Positions 46,913 through 57,432 of a stretch of 64,000 bases of DNA are shown piece after piece; within the stretch, counting starts at the first letter, position 1; each line of letters begins with the position of its first letter. A program made the position numbers and the translations under genes. The DNA is from Tenacibaculum sp. SG-28. Lineage in GTDB: Bacteria; Bacteroidota; Bacteroidia; Flavobacteriales; Flavobacteriaceae. Location: contig NZ_MQVY01000001.1 of the NCBI RefSeq assembly GCF_002954385.1, positions 162,892-226,891 on the forward strand, given 5' to 3'. Below the pieces are notes generated by a model, which had not been told where the DNA came from, made no database searches, and saw only the letters and a program-made list of their open reading frames with translations.

Positions 46913-47698
46913 ATGAAAACCACAAGACTAGTATTTTTAACCTTGTTTTTAGGTATTCCACTTTCTCTATTTTCTATAGATCTAGACTGGGGGGCAACGG
47001 GGCATCGCGTTACGGGAAAGATTGCAGAAAAGCACCTAACGAATAAAGCTAAGAAAAAAATAGAGAAATTGTTAGCGGGTGAAAGTTTAGCGTTTGTCTC
47101 CACCTTTGCAGATGAGATTAAGGCCGACAAAAAGTATAAAATGTATTCGGTGTGGCACTATGTGAATATGGCACTAGATGAAACTTATGAGGGGTCTGTT
47201 AAAAACCCAACAGGAGATATTGTTACAGGTATTTCTAATTGTATTAATGTTTTAAAAGATGAAAATAGCGATGCGGAAAAGAAGCGCTTTCATCTAAAAA
47301 TGTTGGTGCATTTAATGGGAGATTTACACCAGCCAATGCATATTGGTCAAAGAGAAGATAAAGGAGGTAATACCATTCAGGTACAGTGGCATGGAAAAGG
47401 GTCTAATTTGCACAGAGTTTGGGATTCGAATATTATAAACGAATGGGGAATGAGTTATGTAGAGTTATCGAATAATGCGAAAAGATTATCAGCATCACAA
47501 GTTAAAGAAATTCAAAAAGGGAATGTTCTAGAGTGGATGAGAGACACACATGAACTCACAAAAGAGGTGTACGCTTCCGCAAAAAAAGGAGATAATTTAC
47601 GTTATGGGTATTCGTATAAATTTTTACCAATAGTAAGAGAGCAATTGCAAAAAGGTGGTTTGCGTTTGGCAAAACTATTGAACGAAATTTTTTCTTGA
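46913..47698 (+). CDS. S1/P1-type nuclease
   Basis: A 261-residue secreted zinc nuclease with signal peptide (MKTTRLVFLTLFLGIPLSLFS). The mature start DLDWGATGHRVTGKIAEKHL carries the N-terminal Trp and the first His. Other ligand residues sit in FADEIKAD, YSVWHYVNM, HLMGDLHQPMHIG and GSNLHRVWDSNII, all matching the P1 nuclease tri-zinc site. It is expected to degrade single-stranded DNA and RNA in the periplasm or outside the cell. It diverges from the SPFH operon and precedes a thioredoxin-fold lipoprotein by 85 bases. Confidence 0.92.
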   Translation: MKTTRLVFLTLFLGIPLSLFSIDLDWGATGHRVTGKIAEKHLTNKAKKKIEKLLAGESLAFVSTFADEIKADKKYKMYSVWHYVNMALDETYEGSVKNPTGDIVTGISNCINVLKDENSDAEKKRFHLKMLVHLMGDLHQPMHIGQREDKGGNTIQVQWHGKGSNLHRVWDSNIINEWGMSYVELSNNAKRLSASQVKEIQKGNVLEWMRDTHELTKEVYASAKKGDNLRYGYSYKFLPIVREQLQKGGLRLAKLLNEIFS

Positions 47699-47782
47699 AT
47701 ACGTATGTTATTCCTAAAAAATACGACAACAATAAAAGTGTACATTTAAAGTTGTATCTATTGTAATGTAAAAGTCGAATTT

Positions 47783-48307
47783 ATGAATAAGCGAATTCAT
47801 TTTATTTTAACCATCCTATTGCTAGCTATTTCTTGTCAACAGAAAAAAGACGCTACAAAAAATACGATTGTTGAGAATACCAAAGAGATTGAGGTTGTCA
47901 CTTTAGATTATAAGGCGTTAAAACCCTACTTGTCGAGAAAAGACGATAAAACATATGTGGTTAACTTTTGGGCTACCTGGTGTGTTCCTTGTGTAAAAGA
48001 GCTTCCTGCTTTTGAGAAGTTGTATGCCAATTATAAAGATAACAACGTGGAGGTATTGTTGGTTAGTCTTGATTTTCCGAAACAAGTTGAGGAGAGTCTG
48101 ATTCCTTTCATGCGAAAACATAATTTGCAAGCAACCGTACTACATTTTGTCGATAATGACGAACAGTTTTGGATTAAAGACATTGCAGAATCTTGGACGG
48201 GTTCTATTCCAGCAACTCTAATTTACAATACAAAAGAGAGAAAGTTCTTCGAGCATACATTCAACTACGAGGAACTTCAAAAAGAATTACAAACCTTTTT
48301 AAATTAA
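47783..48307 (+). CDS. TlpA-like thioredoxin-fold lipoprotein
   Basis: A 174-residue protein with lipobox AISCQQ, so anchored in the envelope. The thioredoxin fold begins VVNFWATWCVPCVKELPAFEKL (about 54-75) with the redox pair WCVPC, and GSIPATLIYN (about 148-157) has the conserved cis-proline. It is predicted to reduce or oxidise disulfides outside the cytoplasm. It is followed six bases later by a second thioredoxin-fold protein, with which it is surely cotranscribed. Confidence 0.9.
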   Translation: MNKRIHFILTILLLAISCQQKKDATKNTIVENTKEIEVVTLDYKALKPYLSRKDDKTYVVNFWATWCVPCVKELPAFEKLYANYKDNNVEVLLVSLDFPKQVEESLIPFMRKHNLQATVLHFVDNDEQFWIKDIAESWTGSIPATLIYNTKERKFFEHTFNYEELQKELQTFLN

Positions 48308-48313
48308 AAACTC

Positions 48314-48931
48314 ATGAGAAAATTTTATTCTATCATTACCCTAGTTCTTGTTTTATTTTTAGCAGCTTTTACGACCGACAAAACCAAAGGATATAAGGTC
48401 GGTGATGTTGCAACAGATTTTAGTCTTAAAAATGTAGATGGTTCGATGGTGTCTCTCGCAGACTTTTCCGATGCAAAAGGATTTATCGTCATTTTTACCT
48501 GTAACATGTGTCCTTATTCTGTTGCAAATGAAGATCGTATTATTGCTTTGGATACAAAATATAAATCTAAAGGATACCCTGTGATTGCAATTAATCCTAA
48601 CGATCCTGCTGTTGTAGCAGGGGATAGTTTTGCAGGAATGCAAAAAAGAGCTAAACAGAAAGGTTTTACCTTTCCCTACTTATTTGATGAAGAGCAAAAA
48701 GTATATCCTGCTTATGGGGCAACGAAGACCCCACACGTCTATGTTCTCAATAAAGAGGCGGGTAAATTAATCGTTTCGTATATTGGGGCGATTGACGATA
48801 GCTCGAGAGATGAAAATAATGTAAAAGAACGTTTTGTTGAAAAAGCAGTGGATGCTTTAATAGCAGGAGAAAAGCCTGCGGTTACCTATACTAGAGCTAT
48901 AGGATGCTCTATTAAGGATAAAAGAAAATAA
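48314..48931 (+). CDS. Exported thioredoxin-family (redoxin) protein
   Basis: A 205-residue protein with a hydrophobic N-terminus (signal peptide, MRKFYSIITLVLVLFLAAF). VGDVATDFSLKNVDGSMVSLADF leads to the active-site TCNMCPYSVANEDRI (about 62-76; CXXC), and KTPHVYVLNKEAG holds the cis-proline. This is the AhpC/TSA-related redoxin group; it ends RAIGCSIKDKRK, with a cysteine near the C-terminus typical of this family (GCSIK). Its electron source may be the TlpA-like protein just upstream. Confidence 0.88.
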   Translation: MRKFYSIITLVLVLFLAAFTTDKTKGYKVGDVATDFSLKNVDGSMVSLADFSDAKGFIVIFTCNMCPYSVANEDRIIALDTKYKSKGYPVIAINPNDPAVVAGDSFAGMQKRAKQKGFTFPYLFDEEQKVYPAYGATKTPHVYVLNKEAGKLIVSYIGAIDDSSRDENNVKERFVEKAVDALIAGEKPAVTYTRAIGCSIKDKRK

Positions 48932-48951
48932 AATACCGTATTTTTATTGTT

Positions 48952-48984
48952 AAAAGTGGTCTCGTTATTACAGAGGCCGCTTTT
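48952..48984. terminator. Bidirectional terminator
   Basis: AAAAGTGGTCTC and GAGGCCGCTTTT pair (two G-U pairs) around GTTATTACA, followed by T5. It lies between the ends of the redoxin gene and of tsaD. Confidence 0.75.
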
Positions 48985-48991
48985 TTTATTG

Positions 48992-50041
48992 TTACTCTGT
49001 TACTTTTAATCGCGCTTTTGCACTTGTAGACATTGGTGAATATTCGTTCTGTAAGAATTTTAAGTATCCTGTAATGGCAATCATTGCGGCATTATCCGTG
49101 GTGTATTCAAATTTTGGGATGTACGTAGTCCAGCCCCAATGTTTTTCAGCAAGAACTAATCTTTTTCGTATTTCTGAATTGGCAGAGACACCTCCGGCGA
49201 TAGCAATGTGTTTTATGTTTGTTATTTGTACCGTATTTTTAAGCTTATCCATTAAAATTTCTACAATAGTATGCTGAATAGAGGCGCAAACATCATATAA
49301 GTTCTCTTCAATAAACTCGGGATTTTCTTTTACTTTTTTTTGGATAAAATATAAAATTCCAGTTTTTAAACCACTAAAACTAAAGTCTAGATCTCCAACT
49401 TTTGGTTTGCTGAACCGAAACGCTTTGGGGTTTCCAAGTTTTGCATACTTATCTATCAATGGTCCTCCTGGATATGGTAAACCTAAAATTTTTGCAGACT
49501 TGTCGAAGGCTTCCCCAACAGCATCGTCAATTGTTTCTCCTAAAATCTCCATTTTGAAATGATTGTCTATTTTTACAATTTGCGTATGTCCTCCGCTAAT
49601 AGTTAGGCATACAAACGGAAAGGGTGGTTGTTTGCTTTCAGGATCCTTGATGTAATGTGCAAGAATATGTGCTTGCATGTGGTTTACTCCGATGATTGGG
49701 ATGTTTAATCCAAGGGCTAGTGATTTTGCAAAAGAGGTGCCAACAAGTAAAGAGCCCATTAATCCGGGTCCTTTTGTAAATGCAATGGCACTTAAGTCTT
49801 CTTTCTCAATTCCGGCTCGAGAAAGTGCCTGGTCTACAACAGGAACAATGTTTTGTTGGTGTGCTCGAGATGCTAGTTCCGGAACTACGCCTCCATATTT
49901 AGCATGCACCTCTTGGTTTGCAATTACATTGCTTAAAACAACACCATCACATATTATCGCAGCACTTGTATCGTCACAAGAGCTTTCTATACCCAAAATG
50001 TATATTTTTTTGTTTCCAAAACATCCATAATTATCTAGCAA
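48992..50041 (-). CDS. tsaD: tRNA N6-adenosine threonylcarbamoyltransferase
   Basis: An essential enzyme that transfers the threonylcarbamoyl group to A37 of ANN-decoding tRNAs, with TsaB/TsaE. The ASKHA motifs are intact: ILGIESSCDDTSAAI (about 15-29), the metal-binding HMQAHILAHYI, GGHTQIV, and IAIAGGVSANSEIRKRL. Only a TTG at 50041 starts the open frame. An ATG at 50028 would read MDVLETKKIYILGIESS if the seven-T run at 50005-50011 had eight; this fits the missing-base pattern in the window, so the true start is probably 50028. The gene diverges from tamB. Confidence 0.93.
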   Translation of the reverse strand: MLDNYGCFGNKKIYILGIESSCDDTSAAIICDGVVLSNVIANQEVHAKYGGVVPELASRAHQQNIVPVVDQALSRAGIEKEDLSAIAFTKGPGLMGSLLVGTSFAKSLALGLNIPIIGVNHMQAHILAHYIKDPESKQPPFPFVCLTISGGHTQIVKIDNHFKMEILGETIDDAVGEAFDKSAKILGLPYPGGPLIDKYAKLGNPKAFRFSKPKVGDLDFSFSGLKTGILYFIQKKVKENPEFIEENLYDVCASIQHTIVEILMDKLKNTVQITNIKHIAIAGGVSANSEIRKRLVLAEKHWGWTTYIPKFEYTTDNAAMIAITGYLKFLQNEYSPMSTSAKARLKVTE

Positions 50042-50119
50042 AAATATTGATAAAGTGTTAGAAATTCGTTATTTTTTCATTTTCTTTGGCACAGGGCAAG
50101 ATTTTGTAAGCTATCTACT

Positions 50120-50127
50120 TATTTTTG
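50120..50127 (+). promoter_or_regulatory. Possible -7 element of the tamB-like gene
   Basis: TATTTTTG matches TAnnTTTG in the region between tsaD and the tamB-like gene. A TTTG lies 13 bases upstream, closer than normal, so this is tentative. Confidence 0.3.
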
Positions 50128-50139
50128 TGTCACAATTAG

Positions 50140-53100
50140 TTAAGAAATAGGGGTATTAAAAGGGTAAAGAAAATAGCGGTACGAATTATTAAGTTCACAG
50201 TTGTATGTGTTGTGCTGCTGGTAATTCTGCTTTCTCTTCCAGCAGTGCAAACTAAATTAGCTAGATATGCAACAAAGTCTATTAATGAAAGTTTCGGGAC
50301 GAATATTGTAATCAAAAAAGTAGACCTATCATGGCTGCTTGCTGTACAATTAAAAGAAATTGAAATTAGAGACCATCATCAGGATACACTTATTTTTGTT
50401 AATAATTTAAGAACTTCCATACTGAATGCCAAAAATATCCTCGAAAATCAAATTGATCTTGGACCTGCTTCACTTGAAGGGTTAACGATTCGAATTAAAA
50501 CCTATAAAGGAGAGACAGAAGATAATATGTCTGTTTTTTCTGAGACTTTACGGAAAAATAAGCCTGAAGAAAGAACGGAAACGCCTTTTATTTTAAAAAG
50601 TGAAAATATAAGATTACACGACGTTACATTCCGATTGTACGATTGTAATAAATTGGATACACTACGTTTCTCTGCAGAGGAGTTGGGGGTTAGTCTAAAA
50701 GATTTTTATGTAGAGGGGCCTAATGTATCTACCAAGATAGATAGGATGTTTTTTGTCGAAAACCACGGTGTTTCCGTGTCCGATTTATCCGCCAAATTTG
50801 CATACTCAAGATCGAGAATGTCTTTTGATGATCTCTATCTTAAAACCGATAATCAAACTACGATTGCAGCTTCCTTAAATTTTAAATATAAGAGAGAGGA
50901 GTTAAAGGAATTTAACGATAAGGTAAATGTGAAAGCTGTCTTCAAAAAAAGTAATATATCTGCCAGAGATTTGAATAAATTTTACGGAGAATTGGGTGGT
51001 GACGACATGCTTTATTTATCGGGTGTTGCAGATGGTGTTTTAAATAATTTTAGTCTCACTAATTTAGACTTACGTTCTAAAAATGGGATGAAAATAATTG
51101 GAGATTTTGGTTTTGTAAACGTTTTAAACAAAGAAAGAGGCTTTGTGTTTGATGCAAATCTTAAAAATGTTACTTCGAATTATTTTCAATTGCGTAATGT
51201 ATTGCCAAATTTAATAGGGAAATCGCTTCCATCAGAATTTAAGCGACTCGGGTATTTTACCATGACAGGACTACTGAAGGTAACTCCAGTGCAGATGGAT
51301 GCAACTTTATCTGTTACCTCTGAGATTGGCGCTATCGTTTCTGATTTACAATTGATCAATGTTAATTCTGTAGACAATGCATCGTATTCTGGTGAGGTTG
51401 AGTTTGATGGATTTGATGTTGGTGTTTTTACCAACGATCCAAAGTTTGGTAAGCTTTCCCTTAAAGCTGATGTAAATGGTAGTGGATTTAAAATTGAAAA
51501 TATTAATACAACTATTATTGGAAATGTAGAGTCTTTAGATTTTAATGGATATACCTACAACGACATAGCAGTTAACGGACAATTTCAAAATAAGAGATTC
51601 GACGGTGCTTTGTTTTCAGAAGACAAATACTTTAAATTACAATTTCAAGGTTTAGCAGACTTTTCCTCTGAGATTTATAAGTTTGATTTTAAGTCTGATA
51701 TTGAAAAAGTTGACCTGCGAAACACCAATTTATTTACCCGAGATAGTACTGCAATTTTAAAGGGAAATATCAGTGTTAATATTTCCGGAAACAACCTCGA
51801 TAATTTAATAGGAAAAGCGTCTTTTAAAAAATTGGTGTATAGAAATCAGAAAAAAGCCTATACGTTTAAAAATTTTACTATTAACTCCTCTTTAAAAGAT
51901 AGTGTAAAAACAATTGAGGTAAATTCCGAGGATATCGTGCAAGGAAAAATACAGGGTAAGTTTTTGTTTGATGAGCTTGTTAGCGTTGGTAAAAATGCAT
52001 TGGGAAAAGTCTATTCTAATTATGTACTATCCCAGTTACGCCACACCAGTATCTCGATTTTGATTTTACTGTATACAATCAAATTATTGATGTTTTTCTG
52101 CCACAGATTTCTATAGGGAATAATACCCGGTTACGCGGTCGAATCGATGCTGATGACCATGCTTTTAAACTTACTTTTGTCTCACCTAAGCTCAATGCTT
52201 ACCAAAACGAAATGGCAGAAGTTTTACTTCGTTTAGACAATAACAATCCTTTATATACCACCTATTTTACCGCAAACGAAATTAATACCAAATTCACAAA
52301 TCTGCGAAAAGTTAACCTTATCAATAGGATAAAAAATGACACCTTATTTTTTAAATCCACCTCGAGAAGAGAGCGTGATGTGGAAGATAGTTTTAGTTTG
52401 GATTTCTTCTATACCATTAATCCAGACAAAAAAAATGTGGTCGGACTTCTAAAGTCTGAAATTAAACACAAGGATTATGATTGGGTAATCAATCCGAACA
52501 ATGATACTGCTAATAAAGTAACTTTTGTTCTTAAGGATAAAGATTTTTTAATCAGCCCTTTTACTATGGTATCTAACGAGCAAAAGATAGAATTTAAAGG
52601 GGCGATGAAGGGAGAGGATTACAAAGATTTTCAGGCAACTTTTGATCAGGTAAAACTACAAAGTTTTTTACCACCAATCGATAGTTTACATTTGAGTGGA
52701 AAAATTAATGGAGCAATTAGTTTAAAAGAACAAAATGCCAAATTAGAACCAAAAGCAAATGTAACAGTCGAAAATTTTAAAATAAATGATTTTGAGCAAG
52801 GCTTTTTAGCATTAAATATTAACGGTAAAGACTCCTATGAAAACTACGACGTGAGTTTGGTGTTAGAAAATAGCATTTCTAAAAGTATTAACGCTGTAGG
52901 AGAATTAGATTTTAGTCCTGAAAGACCAGTAATGGACTTAAGCGTGGGCATTGAAGATTATGAGATTGCTGCATTTAGTCCATTGGGGAAGCAGGTCCTT
53001 TCGAAACTAAGGGGAAGTGTTTCTGGAGAATTTAATGCCAAGGGGTTTATTGGGAATCCTGATTTAAATGGCGCTTTAGAGTTTAAAGATGCAGGGTTAA

Positions 53101-54625
53101 CCTTTCCCTATTTAAATATTGATATGAATCTAGAAGGGAATACTAAAATTGCTTTAAAAGGGCAGCAGTTTTTGTTAGATGGAGTCATTTTAGAGGATAC
53201 TAAATACCAAACCAAAGGAAACTTATCTGGTTATATTGCGCATCAGGATTTTAAATTATGGGTAATGGATCTTGGAATTCGAACGGATAACTTACTGGTT
53301 TTGGATACCGAAGAAAATGAAGAAGTACCTTACTATGGAACTGGTTTTTTACAAGGAACTGCTGAAATTACAGGTGCAACTAGTAATTTGGATATTTTGG
53401 TAGAAGGTCGAACGCAACCCGGAACAAAATTTGTCATTCCGTTAAGTGATGTCAAAATGATAGACAATTATAAGCTCATTCATTTTGAGAAAAGGGTAAA
53501 AGAAGAAAAAGAAGAAGAAAAAATAATGGAGGATATCAAAGGTTTAGATCTTGATATTCGTTTAGAGGTTACTAAAGATGCTGTCGCACAAGTGGTTATA
53601 GATAAAGTCTCTGGTAGTGAGTTAACAGGAAGTGGTACTGGAAATTTGGCTATTGAAATTAACACTAGAGGGAAGTTTAACATGTACGGTGACTTTAAAG
53701 TAGAAAAAGGAAAATATAATTTTAAATATGCAAATTTACCAGGGATCAGCAAACCGTTTATCGTGCAGAAAGGTGGAACCATATCATGGAATGGTAGCCT
53801 TATGATGCCGAGTTAGACATAACAGCTATTTATAGAACCAAAGCGAATCCATCTCAAATTTTAGACAATATAAATTCTACAAGAAAAATACCTGTTGATT
53901 TGTATACCAAAATTACCGGAGGGCTTTTCAGTTCCAAACAAGAGTTTGATATTAAAATTCCAAATGCCAATTCTACGGTAGCCTCGGAGTTAGAATTTGT
54001 TTTGAATGAAAACGATTTAAATTCTAAAATGCAGCATTTTACATTTTTATTGGCCTTTGGTACTTTTTATAATGAAGATGCAATAGGAAGCAGCGCTACC
54101 TCTGGAATTACCGGAACTGCCTCTGATATCGCTTCTAGCATAATAACCGATATTTTAAACAAAGAAAATAATAATTTTCAGGTGGGCGTCGGGTATGTAC
54201 AGGGCGATAGGAGTGATGTCGATAATTTTAATAGCGATGATCAGTTAGACGTTTCTGTTAGTGGGCGAATCAGTGATCGTGTTTTGATTAATGGAAAAGT
54301 AGGAGTGCCTGTTGGTGCAGAAACACAAAACAGTATTATTGGCGAGTTTAATGTGGAATTTTTATTGAACGAAGAAGGTAATTTAAGAGGTACGGTATTT
54401 AATCGTCAAAACGATATACAGTATTCCATAGATGACGAAGGCTATACCCAAGGAATAGGACTTTCTTATTCCGTTAACTTTAATAGTTTGTCCGATCTAA
54501 AGAAAAAATTAGTCACAAGAAAAAAACTGGAGAAAAATACCAAAGACACCTTACTTATTTCCAAGAGTAAGAATGTTAAATTTAGACCAGTACGTAAAAA
54601 AAATAATCAAAAACTAAACAAGTAG
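50140..54625 (+). CDS. tamB: TamB/DUF490-family translocation-assembly protein (two frameshifts)
   Basis: This reads as about 1495 residues, the usual length. The N-terminus is one membrane helix (IIKFTVVCVVLLVILLSLPAVQ) followed by AsmA/TamB-like beta repeats. The C-terminal DUF490 domain begins around 53500 and includes KGKYNFKYANLPGISKPFIVQKGGTISW. TamB spans the periplasm and helps outer-membrane assembly or lipid transport. Two single-base losses break it: at 52034 (CCCAG; one extra A gives SQVTPHQYLDFDFTVYN) and at 53798-53799 (GCCTT; one extra C gives GSPYDAELDITAIYR). No ATG or GTG start precedes the helix; the frame is open from 50140, so the start is uncertain and may hide a third loss near 50146. 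Two DUF368 genes follow. Confidence 0.85.
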
Positions 54626-54636
54626 TACATATAAAA

Positions 54637-55560
54637 ATGAAAAGAACAATTAAAGACTATTTCGTAATAGGTTTTAAAGGTATGGCAATGGGCGCTGCTG
54701 ACGTAGTTCCCGGAGTTTCAGGCGGAACTATTGCTTTTATTTCAGGTATTTATGAAGAGTTGTTAAATTCTATAAGCTCTATAAATTTGGATGCTTTCAA
54801 GACTCTAAAAAACCAAGGTTTTTCGGTAGCTTGGAAACAAATAAATGGAAATTTTCTTCTTTCTTTATTTACAGGGATTTTACTAAGCGTTCTCACGTTA
54901 GCAAAAATTATATCGTGGCTTTTAGAAGCATATCCTATTTTGCTTTGGTCGTTTTTCTTCGGTTTAGTAGTGGCGAGTATTTGGTATATAGCAAAACAGA
55001 TTTCCCAATGGAACATACTCGGTATTTTTTTATTTATACTCGGAGCAGTTTTAGCGTTTTACATCACCACACTCAATCCTTTAGTTTCTCAAAATTCATC
55101 TCCTTTATTTTTGTTTTTAGCAGGAGCTTTAGCAATTTGTGCTATGATTTTGCCTGGAATTTCTGGATCATTTATTTTAGTACTGCTCGGGGCATATAAG
55201 CCAATTTTAGAAGCATTAAACTCTAGAGATATTGGTATAATCGCACTAGTTGGAATAGGAGCTGTCTTTGGGTTGGTGTCTTTTTCGAGGGTATTAAAAT
55301 GGTTGTTTACCAATTACAAGAATTATACTTTAATGCTACTAACAGGCTTTATATTGGGTTCTTTAAATAAGATATGGCCATGGAAAAAGGTACTAACCTA
55401 CAGAACTAATTCACATGGAGAACAAGTTCCGTTTAAGGAAATGTCTGTTTCTCCTTTTTCTTTTGAAGGAGATCCGCAAATATTCCATGCCATAGTTTTG
55501 TGTAGTATTGGATTTGGTTTGCTTATAGGATTGGAAAAACTGGCTGTAAAAAAGAGGTAG
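54637..55560 (+). CDS. DUF368 membrane protein (polyprenyl-phosphate transporter family), copy 1
   Basis: A 307-residue inner-membrane protein with about eight helices. The family's inverted repeats are AADVVPGVSGGTIAFISGIYEELL (about 19-42) and ICAMILPGISGSFILVLLGAY (about 167-187). Members (PopT) recycle undecaprenyl phosphate across the membrane for wall and lipid-linked sugar synthesis. It lies 11 bases after tamB and 33 before a second copy, so they form one envelope-related unit. Confidence 0.9.
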   Translation: MKRTIKDYFVIGFKGMAMGAADVVPGVSGGTIAFISGIYEELLNSISSINLDAFKTLKNQGFSVAWKQINGNFLLSLFTGILLSVLTLAKIISWLLEAYPILLWSFFFGLVVASIWYIAKQISQWNILGIFLFILGAVLAFYITTLNPLVSQNSSPLFLFLAGALAICAMILPGISGSFILVLLGAYKPILEALNSRDIGIIALVGIGAVFGLVSFSRVLKWLFTNYKNYTLMLLTGFILGSLNKIWPWKKVLTYRTNSHGEQVPFKEMSVSPFSFEGDPQIFHAIVLCSIGFGLLIGLEKLAVKKR

Positions 55561-55593
55561 AAAATAGTTAACTTCGTTATTTATAAAATCTTC

Positions 55594-56601
55594 ATGTACA
55601 AACAGCGATCTTTACTACAGAATTTGTCACTTTTTTTAAAAGGTCTTGTGATGGGAGGTGCCAATAAAGTTCCCGGAGTTTCTGGGGGTATGGTAGCTTT
55701 TGTGATGGGTTTTTACGAGGAGTTAATATTTTCCTTTCAACGCGTAAATCTAAAAGCATTTAAATTACTTATCAATGGACGCTTTAGAAGTTTTGCTCAA
55801 TATATTAATCTACAGTTCTTATTGTTGGTTATGCTCGGTAGTATGTGCAGTTATTTTAGTATTTCTTTACTTTTAGATTTCTTTCTCAAAAATTATGAAC
55901 TCTATGTTTGGGCATGGTTTTTTGGCTTAATAATCGGTTCTATTTACTATATATCTAAAGATTTTGGTACTTGGAAATCTTCGCATAGGATAGCATTAGT
56001 GTTTGGAGCTGCTGCTGGTATTGCGATTAGTTTAATGGTTCCTGCCAAAGAAAATGACAATTTATGGTTTGTTTTTTTATGCGGCATTGTAGGTGTTTCC
56101 GGAATGACATTACCTGGGCTCTCAGGTTCTTTTATTTTAATTCTTTTGGGTAATTATGTGTTGCTTTTGGTAGATAGTGTTAATGTTCTTGCGGAAGTTT
56201 TAACCAGTCTACTTAGAGGTGATTTTAGCGTACTTAAAGACCCGTTTAAAATAAAGTATTTGAAAATAATGACGGTATTTACCGCTGGTTCCGCTTTTGG
56301 TTTGGTTTCTGTTTCTCATTTTTTAGGGTATGTTTTAAAGCGTTGGCATCAACTAGTATCTGCCATTATAATCGGGTTTATAACCGGATCTCTAGGTATC
56401 GTATGGCCATGGAAGAAAACCATTTATAAGACCAACGGAGCAGATTTTTCACGCGATATTAACGGCAATAAAATTATAGAAAATTACCAACGTTATATAC
56501 CAGATATAAATAGCTCCGAAACCTGGTTTGCAATTGGATTTATAGTTTTAGGTATACTACTAATTCTTTGGATAGATAAATATGAGAAAAGACGAAAATA
56601 A
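55594..56601 (+). CDS. DUF368 membrane protein (polyprenyl-phosphate transporter family), copy 2
   Basis: A 335-residue paralogue of the upstream protein. Its repeats read GGANKVPGVSGGMVAFVMGFYEELIF (about 20-45) and VSGMTLPGLSGSFILILLGNYVLLL (about 166-190). It differs by a longer C-terminal loop (KTIYKTNGADFSRDINGNK). Two copies in tandem may serve different polyprenyl carriers or conditions; this is inference. Its last 20 bases overlap the start of aroE, so translation is coupled. Confidence 0.9.
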   Translation: MYKQRSLLQNLSLFLKGLVMGGANKVPGVSGGMVAFVMGFYEELIFSFQRVNLKAFKLLINGRFRSFAQYINLQFLLLVMLGSMCSYFSISLLLDFFLKNYELYVWAWFFGLIIGSIYYISKDFGTWKSSHRIALVFGAAAGIAISLMVPAKENDNLWFVFLCGIVGVSGMTLPGLSGSFILILLGNYVLLLVDSVNVLAEVLTSLLRGDFSVLKDPFKIKYLKIMTVFTAGSAFGLVSVSHFLGYVLKRWHQLVSAIIIGFITGSLGIVWPWKKTIYKTNGADFSRDINGNKIIENYQRYIPDINSSETWFAIGFIVLGILLILWIDKYEKRRK

Positions 56602-57343
56602 AAACCTCTTTGCATTAGTGGGTAAAAATATATCTTACTCATTTTCGAGAAAGTATTTTACCGATAAATTTTTAAAATTAGATTTAAAGGGTTACGAATA
56701 TGTGAATTTCGACATTCAACATATTGATGAATTTGAATCGAAGCTAGCTTCACATAAAAAGGTGTTGCGAGGAATGAATGTTACGATTCCTTACAAGCTT
56801 GAAATTTTTAAGTTTTTAGATTTGATTGATGAAGAGGCAAAGAAAATAGGAGCAGTAAACACCATTAAAATTACCAAGGAAGGAATTTTAAAGGGTTTTA
56901 ATACCGATGTTTATGGTTTTAAAGTATCTTTAGAACCTTTGTTGCAGTCGTATCATAAAAGCGCTTTGATTCTGGGTACAGGTGGTGCCTCTAGGGCTGT
57001 AGCTTATGCATTACAAAGCCTCGGAATTTCCTATACATACGTATCTAGGAAAGAAAATTTGGAAAAAGGTATTTTGGCTTACAGTGCAATTTCTCAAGAG
57101 GTGATAGAATCTAATTTACTCATTATAAATTGTACACCATTGGGCACGTACCCTGATACAAATCAGTGTCCGAATATTCCGTATCACTACATCACCAAAC
57201 AGCATTTACTTTATGATCTAATTTACAACCCCTTAGAAACTACCTTTTTGAAAAGGGGGAATGAGCGTGGAGCACTTGTTAAAAACGGGCTTGAAATGTT
57301 AGAGCAACAAGCAGAAAGAGCATGGCAAATTTGGAGGTATTAA
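56582..57343 (+). CDS. aroE: Shikimate dehydrogenase
   Basis: A 253-residue AroE catalysing NADPH reduction of 3-dehydroshikimate. The substrate Ser pair is in NISYSFSRKYFTDKF (about 16-30), the catalytic Lys in GMNVTIPYKLEIFK (about 64-77), Asp in NTDVYGF (about 106-112), and the dinucleotide loop is LILGTGGASRAVAYAL (about 129-144). LGTYP and LVKNGLEML end the fold normally. The start overlaps the end of DUF368 copy 2 by 20 bases. Confidence 0.93.
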   Translation: MRKDENKNLFALVGKNISYSFSRKYFTDKFLKLDLKGYEYVNFDIQHIDEFESKLASHKKVLRGMNVTIPYKLEIFKFLDLIDEEAKKIGAVNTIKITKEGILKGFNTDVYGFKVSLEPLLQSYHKSALILGTGGASRAVAYALQSLGISYTYVSRKENLEKGILAYSAISQEVIESNLLIINCTPLGTYPDTNQCPNIPYHYITKQHLLYDLIYNPLETTFLKRGNERGALVKNGLEMLEQQAERAWQIWRY

Positions 57344-57432
57344 TTTTCTTTTCCATATAAAAATATTACGTGCATTATTGTAATTATTCTTATCTTTAAT
57401 GACTAATAAAAAGGAACCTAAACATTGTAGAC

